DNA of 16,126 bases from Fibrobacter sp. UBA1765 (GTDB lineage: Bacteria; Fibrobacterota; Fibrobacteria; Fibrobacterales; Fibrobacteraceae): positions 1 to 16,126 of the forward strand of contig DCGZ01000182.1 of assembly GCA_002314675.1 (NCBI GenBank), read 5' to 3'. This document shows positions 5,611 to 12,066 of the stretch, one piece after another. A program made the position numbers and the translations under genes. Under the pieces are notes generated by a model that was not told the DNA's origin, did not search any database, and worked only from the letters and a program-made list of their open reading frames with translations. Numbering within the stretch: the stretch's first letter is position 1; every line of letters begins with the position of its first letter.

Positions 5611-5976
5611 ATGAAGAATTACGCAGTAAAAAACTTTAATGGCTGGAAGAATGTGGAAGGCAAGGTTTTCCTTGGCCAGGAACTTGCTATGACTGGTGCC
5701 GAGGCGTCCCTTCAGCGTCTTGCCGCTGGTGAAGATGCTCCGTTTTTCCATTCCCACAAAACTCACGAAGAAATCTATGTGATTATTTCTGGTAAGGGTG
5801 AGTATGAAGTGGACGGCGAAAAGTTTGCCGTTGGCGAAGGTAGCGTTGTCCGCGTAGCTCCAGCGGGTGTCCGTGCCCTGCGCAACACCTCTGATGCAGA
5901 AATGGTCATGATGTGCATTCAGTATGAAGCCAAGCCGATTACCAGCTTTATGGATGACGCCAATATCATCAAATAG
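5611..5976 (+). CDS. Small cupin-domain protein
   Basis: 121 residues forming a single conserved beta-barrel cupin domain. Motif 1 is visible as F-H-S-H-K-T-H-E-E-I-Y-V-I-I-S-G-K-G, with the His/His/Glu metal ligands, and is followed by VDGEKFAVGEGSVVRVAPAGVRALRNTSD as motif 2. The usual last histidine of motif 2 reads Arg here. The RBS AGAGG lies just before the ATG. Such proteins bind a metal and act as isomerases, dioxygenases or sugar/quinone-binding proteins, so the substrate cannot be told. Divergent pairing with an HxlR regulator suggests induction by a reactive metabolite (inference). A terminator follows at 5997. Confidence 0.85.
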   Translation: MKNYAVKNFNGWKNVEGKVFLGQELAMTGAEASLQRLAAGEDAPFFHSHKTHEEIYVIISGKGEYEVDGEKFAVGEGSVVRVAPAGVRALRNTSDAEMVMMCIQYEAKPITSFMDDANIIK

Positions 5977-5996
5977 GGCGTTTTCTGTAAATTTTT

Positions 5997-6038
5997 AAGG
6001 GCAGAATGGCAAAAAGCTGTTCTGTCCCTTGCTTTTTT
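5997..6038 (+). terminator. Intrinsic terminator after the cupin gene
   Basis: Arms AAGGGCAGAA (5997-6006) and TTCTGTCCCTT (6020-6030), with one bulged base, are followed by GC and six T. Confidence 0.8.
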
Positions 6039-6046
6039 GAGTTAAT

Positions 6047-6064
6047 GTTCGTATATTTACGAAC
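6047..6064. promoter_or_regulatory. ArsR-type operator upstream of arsR
   Basis: GTTCGTA-tatt-TACGAAC, a perfect palindrome with seven-base arms, ends 10 bases before the arsR start codon. It is of the form bound by ArsR/SmtB repressors. The same half-site recurs at 6444-6459. Confidence 0.8.
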
Positions 6065-6074
6065 AGAGGCGAAT

Positions 6075-6401
6075 ATGGCTGAAAAAAAGTATTGTGAAGA
6101 AACCGAAAAGCTGGCAAGAATTGCCAAGGCTCTTGCTCACCCTGCAAGGATAGCCATTGTACAATTCCTGGCGAAGCAGGATACCTGCTACTTTGGGGAC
6201 ATTCACGAAGAGCTGCCTATTGCCAAGGCGACTGTCAGCCAGCATCTAAAGGAACTGAAAGATGCGGGCTTGATTCAGGGCGAGATTGAAGCGCCGAAGG
6301 TCAAGTACTGCATTGATCGTGAAAACTGGAAGTTGGCGAAGACGCTTTTTAAGGATTTCTTCAATATGGAACTTTGTAAAAAGAAATCCTGTTGCAAGTA
6401 G
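6075..6401 (+). CDS. arsR: ArsR-family metalloregulatory repressor
   Basis: 108 residues. Start ATG 6075 is chosen because AGAGG lies five bases upstream and the operator palindrome sits just before it; a longer frame back to 6006 would start inside the previous terminator. The winged helix-turn-helix is clear in LARIAKALAHPARIAIVQFL and the recognition helix in KATVSQHLKELKDAGLI. Cysteines occur near the N-terminus (KKYCEE), in the QDTCYFGDI stretch before the recognition region, and as a C-terminal C-K-K-K-S-C-C-K. These are candidate As(III)-binding thiolates, but the arrangement differs from the classic E-L-C-V-C-D-L motif of plasmid ArsR. It presumably represses itself and the downstream arsE-P operon through the two matching palindromes and is released by trivalent arsenic. 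A terminator follows directly. Confidence 0.9.
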   Translation: MAEKKYCEETEKLARIAKALAHPARIAIVQFLAKQDTCYFGDIHEELPIAKATVSQHLKELKDAGLIQGEIEAPKVKYCIDRENWKLAKTLFKDFFNMELCKKKSCCK

Positions 6402-6406
6402 TCAAA

Positions 6407-6434
6407 ATCCCTGCAAGGCAGGGATAAATTTTTA
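6407..6434 (+). terminator. Intrinsic terminator after arsR
   Basis: A perfect eight-base stem, ATCCCTGC-aag-GCAGGGAT, is followed by AAATTTTT. It separates arsR transcription from the second operator-driven unit. Confidence 0.8.
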
Positions 6435-6443
6435 ACATTATTG

Positions 6444-6459
6444 TTCGTAGTTCTACGAA
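6444..6459. promoter_or_regulatory. Second ArsR-type operator, upstream of the arsE-like gene
   Basis: TTCGTAG-tt-CTACGAA, a perfect palindrome with seven-base arms, with an additional CGAAC half-site at 6463-6467. The half-site sequence matches 6047-6064 but the spacer is two bases instead of four. It lies between the arsR terminator and the operon start. Confidence 0.8.
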
Positions 6460-6501
6460 TAACGAACTAGAAAAAGCGGAACAATCCGCAAAGGAAACAA
6501 A

Positions 6502-6765
6502 ATGAAAAACATCAAGGTTCTTGTTAGTGAATGCAAATGCAATCAGTCCTTCGCCGATTCCGTAGAGCGAATCGTCAAGGAAATGGGAATCGATGCGACC
6601 GTTACTCGCATCGACGATATCATCCAGATGATTCCCTACAATGTAATGTCTCTCCCTGCCTTGGTGGTAGATGAAAAGGTGGTGGCCAAGGGCAAAATCA
6701 ACGATGACGAAATCCGCAAGGTGCTGGGTTTATTGAATTCTTGCAGCTGTGGAAATTGCGGGTAG
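6502..6765 (+). CDS. Small thioredoxin-fold protein, ArsE-like
   Basis: 87 residues with the fold of the small redox-active-disulfide (MTH895-like) thioredoxins: a beta strand IKVLVSECKCNQ, a helix, then YNVMSLPALVVDEKVVAKGK, containing the conserved cis-proline region. The usual CxxC is replaced by C11-K-C13, and there is an extra C-terminal C-S-C-G-N-C-G. It has no signal peptide, so it is cytoplasmic. It is the first gene of an arsE-F-G order, as in the ArsEFG organoarsenical system I recall from Shewanella. In that frame it would hand electrons or an arsenic-thiol intermediate to the membrane partner (inference). The RBS AAAGGA lies well before the ATG. Assignment to ArsE rests on fold and gene order. 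Confidence 0.75.
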   Translation: MKNIKVLVSECKCNQSFADSVERIVKEMGIDATVTRIDDIIQMIPYNVMSLPALVVDEKVVAKGKINDDEIRKVLGLLNSCSCGNCG

Positions 6766-6768
6766 TTT

Positions 6769-7158
6769 ATGAAGAAAGTTTTCTTGTTTTTGCTGGCTTG
6801 TGCCACAATGGTTATTGCCCAAGGGCCTGCCGTAGATGTGCTTTACTTTCACGGAGCGCAGCGTTGCATTACTTGTCGTAGCATTGAAAAGCTAACAAAG
6901 GAAGTATTGCAGGAGAGTTTTGCGAAAGAATTGAAGTCTGGCAAGGTTACGTTTACGGTTGTTGATATTTCTGAACCGACTAGTGAAAAGATTGCCAAGG
7001 AATATAAGGTGACGTGGTCTTCTCTTTTCGTGAATAAGTGGGAGGGCGCTAACGAAAAACGCAATAACCTGACTCAGATGGGCTTTTCTTACGCAAAGAA
7101 TCAGCCTGCCGAATTCAAGAAGCGTTTTAAGCAGGTAATGGATGACCTTCTTAAATAA
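6769..7158 (+). CDS. ArsF-family exported thioredoxin-like protein
   Basis: 129 residues. The N-terminus MKKVFLFLLACATMVIAQG is a cleavable signal peptide, probably cut after VIA, placing the protein in the periplasm. The mature part begins with a thioredoxin-like strand, VDVLYFHGAQRCITC, with the CxxC pair at C33 and C36. It continues with VTFTVVDISEP and a VTWSSLFVNKWEG segment. NCBI-style naming for this family is nitrophenyl compound nitroreductase subunit ArsF. The gene starts three bases after the arsE-like stop and overlaps the arsG-like start by 17 bases, so the three are co-translated. No flavin or ferredoxin motif is visible, so a thiol-redox role is better supported by the sequence than a complete nitroreductase. 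Confidence 0.8.
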   Translation: MKKVFLFLLACATMVIAQGPAVDVLYFHGAQRCITCRSIEKLTKEVLQESFAKELKSGKVTFTVVDISEPTSEKIAKEYKVTWSSLFVNKWEGANEKRNNLTQMGFSYAKNQPAEFKKRFKQVMDDLLK

Positions 7159-7855
7159 TCTTCTGGAAAGTAGCCAGCTGCCTTTTTTTACCGCAGTTAT
7201 TTTAGGGTTGCTTACGGCGATTTCTCCTTGTCCGTTGCTAACCAATATTACGGCTGTAGGGTTCATTAGTAAAAAGGTGGATAAACCGCGCGCTGTATTT
7301 TTGCGAGGGCTTTTCTATGCGTTTGGTCGTGTTGTCAGCTACAGCGTTCTTGGGTTTATCCTAATTGCGGTTCTTCGTAAGGGCGGTGATGTTTTCAACA
7401 TCCAAAATTTTGTAGGGCAGGCTGGCGAAACTGTACTTGGGCCGGTTCTTATTGTGATGGGCTTGTTCATGCTTTTGGGACATCTTTTGCCTTTGCCAAA
7501 ATTTGGTTTCAAGGGTGTTGATGAATCAAAGTTCAATGGCCGATTGAACAGTGGGCTGGGCTCCTTTTTGCTGGGAATGCTTTTTGCGCTTGCCTTTTGC
7601 CCGACCAGTGGCATGCTTTACTTTGGAATGCTGATTCCCATGTCGATGGGGGCAACCGGTGGTTATTTTTTGCCGATTGCTTTTGGACTAGCCTCTTCGC
7701 TACCCATTTTGCTCATCGCCTACATTTTAGCATTTAGCATTAATCGGCTTGGTGTTGCTGTTGGAAAAATGAAACTTTTCCAAGTTTGGTTTAACCGAAT
7801 CGTTGCGCTGCTTTTTATAGTGGCTGGAATCTTAAAAACTTTTATGGAGTTTTAA
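7142..7855 (+). CDS. ArsG-family membrane protein, CcdA/DsbD-like
   Basis: 237 residues with about six transmembrane segments. It is related to the CcdA/DsbD membrane domain. Its first helix carries SPCPLL with Cys30, and a helix in the second half carries AFCPTSG with Cys153. Two such cysteines in symmetric helices are the reactive pair of CcdA-type electron carriers. The family is often named as an arsenical efflux permease (ArsG). The start at 7142 overlaps the end of the arsF-like gene. With a cytosolic and a periplasmic Trx-like partner it could transfer reducing equivalents across the inner membrane (inference). Which role applies is not decided by sequence alone. Confidence 0.8.
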   Translation: MTFLNNLLESSQLPFFTAVILGLLTAISPCPLLTNITAVGFISKKVDKPRAVFLRGLFYAFGRVVSYSVLGFILIAVLRKGGDVFNIQNFVGQAGETVLGPVLIVMGLFMLLGHLLPLPKFGFKGVDESKFNGRLNSGLGSFLLGMLFALAFCPTSGMLYFGMLIPMSMGATGGYFLPIAFGLASSLPILLIAYILAFSINRLGVAVGKMKLFQVWFNRIVALLFIVAGILKTFMEF

Positions 7856-7857
7856 CT

Positions 7858-8286
7858 ATAAAAATTCTCGTTTTGTGTACAGGAAATCGTTGCCGCAGCC
7901 AGATGGCTCATGGCATTTTGCAGAATCTGGATTCTTCGTTGGTGGTGTGTTCCGCTGGCGTAAAGCCCGCGCAGGAAGTGCATCCCTTGGGCGTCAAGGT
8001 GATGGCGGAAATTGGCATTGATATTTCAAAGCATTTTCCGAAGCATGTGAATCAGTATTTGAATGAGCCTTGGGATATTGTCATCACGGTTTGCGGTGGT
8101 GCGAAGGAATCTTGCCCGGAGTTCTTTGGGCAGGTTGGAGAGCGCTTGCACATTGGCTTTGACGATCCCGATGCTTTCAAGGGGACAGAAGAAGAAATCC
8201 TTCCCGAATTTCGTCGCGTTCGTGATGAAATCAAAATGAAGATGGAAGAATTTTACCTGACAAAAATCAAAAATTCCAAGGCGTAA
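7858..8286 (+). CDS. arsC: Thioredoxin-coupled arsenate reductase (LMW phosphatase fold)
   Basis: 142 residues if started at ATA 7858. It reduces arsenate to arsenite using an intramolecular cysteine relay. The P-loop C-T-G-N-R-C-R-S (nucleophile C7, Arg13) begins right after the first strand, K-I-L-V-L. The later pair C79 and C86 in ITVCGGAKESCP has the spacing of the resolving cysteines of the S. aureus-type enzyme, and DDPDA holds the general acid. No ATG, GTG or TTG lies in frame upstream of TTG 7873, and starting there would delete the first strand. ATA lies eight bases after a GGAG at 7846-7849 inside the end of arsG, exactly where a start belongs. A mutated ATG or sequencing error is the alternative. 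Confidence 0.85.
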   Translation: MKILVLCTGNRCRSQMAHGILQNLDSSLVVCSAGVKPAQEVHPLGVKVMAEIGIDISKHFPKHVNQYLNEPWDIVITVCGGAKESCPEFFGQVGERLHIGFDDPDAFKGTEEEILPEFRRVRDEIKMKMEEFYLTKIKNSKA

Positions 8287-8301
8287 AATCGCGAGGTTAA
8301 A

Positions 8302-9300
8302 ATGATTCAACAGTTTGCAGATTGGCTTATCTATGGCTTGTGTGGCCTGGATGCTGCGTCCCGTTTAGGGGCCGCGCTTAACTTCTTTGTTTACGATTCC
8401 ATAAAGATTGTGCTGTTGCTTTTTGCCATCAGTTTCTTGATGGGAATTGTGAACGCCTATTTTCCGGTGGAGCGACTTCGCAATTTCTTGACGACTCATA
8501 AGCTGTTTGGTTTGCAGTATTTGCTGGCTGCACTTTTCGGGGCGGTAACGCCTTTCTGTTCCTGCTCCAGCATCCCGCTGTTTATTGGCTTTGTGAAAGG
8601 CGGAATACCACTGGGGGTGACATTTGCATTCCTGATCACTTCGCCTTTGGTCAATGAAGTTGCTGTGGCCATGCTTGCTGCAACATTCGGCTGGAAGGTG
8701 ACTGTGATTTATGTGACCAGCGGAATTTTGATGGGGGCGGTTTTAGGAGCAATCCTTGGCAAATTTAAATTGGAGAGATTGTTGAGTCCATGGATGCGGC
8801 AGATTCAGGAAATGTTCGCTCAAATGGCTGCGGGTACCGACGCAAAACTGGGCGACGGCGAACCTAGCGAAGCCCCGCGTCTCACCTTCTTCCAGCGCCT
8901 CCCAGGCATCGCGCGTGGATCCTTGAACATTGTCCGCGGCGTAATCCTCTATGTAATTATCGGTATCGGCATTGGTGCTGCCATGCATGGCTACGTGCCT
9001 ACGGGATTTTTTGAAAGCTATCTTTCTTCGGAGCACTGGTACGCCGTTCCTCTGGCTGTGATTTTGGCGGTGCCCATGTATTCCAATGCGGCCGGCGTTG
9101 TGCCCATTATCGAGGTGCTGGTGGCCAAAGGCGTTGCCATAGGAACAGCCCTCTCCTTCATGATGGCGGTGGTGGGGCTTTCTCTACCAGAGGCCATGAT
9201 GCTAAAGAAAGTCATGTCACTAAAGCTTCTGCTGATTTTCTTCGGAACAGTTGCCCTGAGCATCATTGTGCTTGGACTGTTGTTTAATGGGGCGCTTTAG
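8302..9300 (+). CDS. arsP: ArsP-type permease (DUF318/UPF0718), organoarsenic efflux
   Basis: 332 residues, an integral inner-membrane protein with two membrane bundles joined by a cytoplasmic loop around residues 155-205. The signature T-P-F-C-S-C-S-S-I-P-L-F (C86, C88) and ITSPLVNEVA near the first bundle, with AVPMYSNAAGVVP in the second, define the permease family that includes ArsP. ArsP proteins export trivalent methyl- or phenyl-arsenicals, with cysteines as the binding site. It starts 15 bases after arsC with GAGG before the ATG and is the last gene of the operon. No arsB, acr3 or arsM gene is in the window, so the export substrate could be organic arsenic or another soft-metal compound. 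Confidence 0.9.
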   Translation: MIQQFADWLIYGLCGLDAASRLGAALNFFVYDSIKIVLLLFAISFLMGIVNAYFPVERLRNFLTTHKLFGLQYLLAALFGAVTPFCSCSSIPLFIGFVKGGIPLGVTFAFLITSPLVNEVAVAMLAATFGWKVTVIYVTSGILMGAVLGAILGKFKLERLLSPWMRQIQEMFAQMAAGTDAKLGDGEPSEAPRLTFFQRLPGIARGSLNIVRGVILYVIIGIGIGAAMHGYVPTGFFESYLSSEHWYAVPLAVILAVPMYSNAAGVVPIIEVLVAKGVAIGTALSFMMAVVGLSLPEAMMLKKVMSLKLLLIFFGTVALSIIVLGLLFNGAL

Positions 9301-10100
9301 ATAAACTTCTTGTGTTCTTTTATAAAGCCGCCGATATTTGCGTGGATAATTCCATTGCGCTTTTGGATGATGTCGTTTCGCGTCATGACATATTTGGGGT
9401 AGTTATCGCGGATACTTTCCAAGGGCTTGTATTCGCGATTTTCCGTATCCAAACTGTTCATGATTGTCATTGCGACTTGAACATAACTGTACTGAGATTC
9501 CTGATTTCTCATGATAAAGTCGCATTCAAGTTTCCCGATTCTGCCCACACTCACGGAGTAGTCTTTTGACCTTGCGTATAGATAGATGATGTTTTCTAGA
9601 ACGGGTCCGTAATTGATTCTGTTGTCTGTGTTTGCGGCAAAATAGAAACCTAAATCTGATAGGTAGTATTTCTGTTCGCCAGCAATGGACTTGCGTGATT
9701 TCAAGTCAAATCGGCTGCACTTGTAGAGGATCTTTGCATCTAATAAAATTTGTATGTAGCGGTTCAGCGTTTCGCGAGTGATGTTACTCCCTGCTTTGCG
9801 CAGGTCGTTCAGAATGTTTGTTAGACTGGTTGTCGAACCGAAGTTGTTGATGATGTAGGTTTGAATGGTATTGAATACGGAAACGGTTCTAAGCTTTGTT
9901 CTTTTTTTTATGTCCTTTTCTAAAATTTCAGCGATGACTCCCTGTACATACCTGCGCTTGTCTTCTGTATTTGGGTAGTCTAATGTTTTAGGGAAACCGC
10001 CTTCCATGATGTAACGGTCTAGTTCCTCGGTGACATTCGGGCTTACTGGCAATTTCTTGAACGCCTTCATTTCAAGATATTCTTCGAATAATTGCGTTAA
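9297..10100 (-). pseudogene. Truncated AAA+ ATPase / DUF4143 protein, ATPase domain lost
   Basis: The product from ATG 10070 has 257 residues and contains the DUF4143 part of the ATPase family: EELDRYIMEGGFPKTL, an IxxDIxKRTKLR region, a winged-helix segment with NRYIQILLDAKILYKC, then the SDLGFYFA, N-Y-G-P-V-L-E-N-I-I-Y-L-Y and CDFIM endonuclease-like motifs. Full-length relatives have about 400 residues with an N-terminal Walker A/B ATPase, which is absent here. Homology-like sequence (FEEYLEM) continues a few codons upstream of the ATG until about 10100, and the frame is closed by a stop at 10149-10151. So the 5' part was deleted. It converges on arsP, overlapping its stop by four bases. 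A functional short protein is possible but less likely. Confidence 0.7.
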
Positions 10101-10202
10101 ATGGCAGTTAAGGCAGTATATTTTGAAGTTTTTGCTGAAATTACATCGTTAAGTGCGTATTTTCGTGTTTTTTAAGGGACGAAATCTGTTTTAAAACGAA
10201 AA

Positions 10203-10233
10203 TTCTATATGCAACAGATTGTTGTATATAGAA
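10203..10233. repeat. 31-base palindrome upstream of the TIGR02147 gene
   Basis: Arms TTCTATATGCAAC and GTTGTATATAGAA, 13 bases with one G-T position, are separated by agatt. It lies in the 230-base interval between the truncated DUF4143 gene and the TIGR02147 gene. There is no T-run of terminator type directly after it. It could be a regulator binding site or a stable hairpin. Confidence 0.7.
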
Positions 10234-10291
10234 GAACTTTCTGAAAATTTTCTATAAAAATTGCAATTTTAGTTAAAAAATCAAATTTTTG

Positions 10292-10319
10292 TTGCATAAA
10301 CGGACTGAATACTTATTAT
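10292..10319 (+). promoter_or_regulatory. Candidate promoter of the TIGR02147-lipoprotein operon
   Basis: TATTAT at 10314-10319 with a weak -35-like TTGCAT at 10292-10297 (16-base spacer). The -10 is only 11 bases before the ATG and no Shine-Dalgarno is visible, so the mRNA may be nearly leaderless. Confidence 0.35.
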
Positions 10320-10330
10320 ATTTTTAGACA

Positions 10331-11164
10331 ATGAAACCGATCGTTGAATACACCGATTTTCGAAAGTTCATGCTGGACTTCTATGAAGAGCAGAAATTGC
10401 GCCATGGGTTTACCTGGCGTGAGTTCTCCAAGAAGGCCGGATTTTCGTCGTCGTCCTACATGAAGGTGGTGTGCGACGGAAAGAGCAAACTGAGTCGAAT
10501 CGGTGTGGAGCGCGCAGGCGAGGCCATGGGTCTTGTGGGTTTCGAGATGGATTACTTTAGGGCCATGGTGAAGTTTGGTCAAGAAGAATCCGAACCGAAG
10601 AAAAAGCTTGCCTACGAAGAAATGGTTTCCATCGCAAGGCTTCATAAGGTGCGAGTCATTGACAGCGAACTTTTCGATTTTTATGAAAGCTGGAAAAATC
10701 CGGTGCTTCGCGAACTGGCTCCCATGATGCCGGGGGCGACGCCAGGAGAAATGGCGAAGAAATGTCTGCCAAAAGTTTCTGCGGAAGAAGTGCGAGAAAC
10801 TCTTGCGTTTCTCACGAAGAATGGTTTCCTAAAAAAGATGTCGGACGATACTTTTGAACAGGCGGAAAAATCCATTACGGGCTCGCCGGAAGCGACGCGC
10901 CTGGCTATTCGCGGCATGCATTACAAGATGGCTTGCCTTGCGGCAAACTCGCTGGACTTGCCGAAGGAAGAACGAAATTTTACTGGCGTTACCATGGGCG
11001 TTTCTAAAAATTCTTACGAGCGGATCGTGAAGGAACTGGATGAATGCCGCCGCAAGATTATTGCCATCGCAGCAGAAGATGAAAATATTGATCAGGTTTA
11101 TCGCCTGAATCTGCAGTTGTTCCCGCTGACAAAGAACGCGAAGGAGAAGGATGATGAAAAGTAA
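10331..11164 (+). CDS. TIGR02147-family (DUF4423) protein, Fibrobacter paralogous family
   Basis: 277 residues, cytoplasmic, without signal peptide. The N-terminus Y-T-D-F-R-K-F-M-L-D-F-Y is followed by a helix-turn-helix-like stretch, FTWREFSKKAGFSSSSYMKV, suggesting DNA binding. The DUF4423 body spans about 110-260, with SWKNPVLRELAPM, an EVRETLAFLTKNGFLKK winged segment and the family-typical NFTGVTMGVSKNSYERIVKEL. The family is known as a large paralog set in Fibrobacter succinogenes. The stop overlaps the start of the lipoprotein gene by 14 bases, so the two are translationally coupled. A role as regulator of the lipoproteins, or in their deployment, is inferred from this coupling. Confidence 0.9.
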   Translation: MKPIVEYTDFRKFMLDFYEEQKLRHGFTWREFSKKAGFSSSSYMKVVCDGKSKLSRIGVERAGEAMGLVGFEMDYFRAMVKFGQEESEPKKKLAYEEMVSIARLHKVRVIDSELFDFYESWKNPVLRELAPMMPGATPGEMAKKCLPKVSAEEVRETLAFLTKNGFLKKMSDDTFEQAEKSITGSPEATRLAIRGMHYKMACLAANSLDLPKEERNFTGVTMGVSKNSYERIVKELDECRRKIIAIAAEDENIDQVYRLNLQLFPLTKNAKEKDDEK

Positions 11165-12056
11165 ATTCATTTTGTCCGTGGCTAGTTTCATCGGATTGTC
11201 TGCGGGGCTGTTCTGTGCCTGCTCCGACAGCAGTTCCGTCGCAGGAACCGCAGAAGAACCGAACCAGATTGCCGTTGAAGATGTTTCGTCTTCTTCTGTC
11301 ATCCTGAGTTCCTCTTCTATGGTTTCAAGCTCCTCCTCTGTCATTCCGAGCGGCAGCGAGGAATCTAGCAGTTCCAGCAGCTCTAGCATCCAGATTCCCG
11401 GTGACGATAAGCCGCAATTGTCCAGCAGCTCTAATACTCCTCCGGGTTCTGAAAGCGATGACCGTCCGGCGGTTGTTCCGCCGAGCAATGGTGAACAGCC
11501 GAAGACTCTTGATAATTTCGTTAAGCAGTATGTGAACGATGTCAACACGAAATTTGATGACAATGTCCTTGCTTATAACTTGGTGTATGAAAAGCAGTGT
11601 GGCGGAGCGTCGGATGATTGTGAAGATGCGGCTCCGGTCTATTACGAATTGACTACGCCGGGTTTGCACAAAGACATGAATATGTCCCATGTTGAAATGT
11701 TGTTCCCGAAGACAAGAGATCATCTCGCAAAGACGCCGAGCGTTGATGAATATTGTCCGTTCTATCTACTGAATATATCTCCCCTTGGTATGGATGGCTA
11801 TTACTCTCCAGAAACGGGATTTGTCCTTGCAAATATTGAAGGCGACAAGTTGACTGTAATTGCGCTTCGCTCTCACACCTGCGAAAGCACTGATAAAGAT
11901 AGAGTGTTTGGAATCCTGTTCCGTTATTGTGGAGAACTTTCTAGCAATCCAAAAATTGAATTCACCGAACCTGATGGTGATTTTACGACGGAATGCAGGC
12001 CTGCTAACTCCATTGATGTTTCGTCGGAATGGGTGAATAAAATTTTATTGAGATAA
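11151..12056 (+). CDS. Serine-rich lipoprotein coupled to the TIGR02147 protein
   Basis: 301 residues (ATG 11151; a second ATG follows immediately). A signal peptide ends in GLFCACSDSSS, with a lipid-modifiable cysteine. Residues about 40-105 form a serine linker containing VIPSGSEES, encoded by the palindromic dispersed repeat also seen in the FISUMP lipoprotein. The C-terminal domain (from about TLDNFVKQYVND) has several cysteines (QCGGASDDCED, DEYCPFY, SHTCES, RYCGEL, TECRP) and no family I recognise. It is probably exposed on the envelope. It is followed ten bases later by another lipoprotein gene in the same operon. Confidence 0.85.
   Translation: MMKSKFILSVASFIGLSAGLFCACSDSSSVAGTAEEPNQIAVEDVSSSSVILSSSSMVSSSSSVIPSGSEESSSSSSSSIQIPGDDKPQLSSSSNTPPGSESDDRPAVVPPSNGEQPKTLDNFVKQYVNDVNTKFDDNVLAYNLVYEKQCGGASDDCEDAAPVYYELTTPGLHKDMNMSHVEMLFPKTRDHLAKTPSVDEYCPFYLLNISPLGMDGYYSPETGFVLANIEGDKLTVIALRSHTCESTDKDRVFGILFRYCGELSSNPKIEFTEPDGDFTTECRPANSIDVSSEWVNKILLR
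11339..11366. repeat. Palindromic dispersed repeat in serine linker
   Basis: The copy runs from TGTCATTCCGAGC to GCGAGGAATCT, the reverse-oriented counterpart of the copies at 2655-2681 and 2459-2486. It is translated as VIPSGSEES. A partial copy, TGTCATCCTGAG, lies at 11297-11308. Confidence 0.7.
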
Positions 12057-12066
12057 AGGAAAAATC

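Noticed and set aside
6006..6074. Longer N-terminus for arsR starting at 6006
   Set aside because: It would begin inside the cupin terminator and run through the operator; ATG 6075 has a proper ribosome site.
10829..11563. 244-codon minus-strand frame across the TIGR02147/lipoprotein junction
   Set aside because: Its serine-linker part is simply the complement of serine codons, read as Leu/Glu-rich sequence, and both plus-strand genes are well supported.
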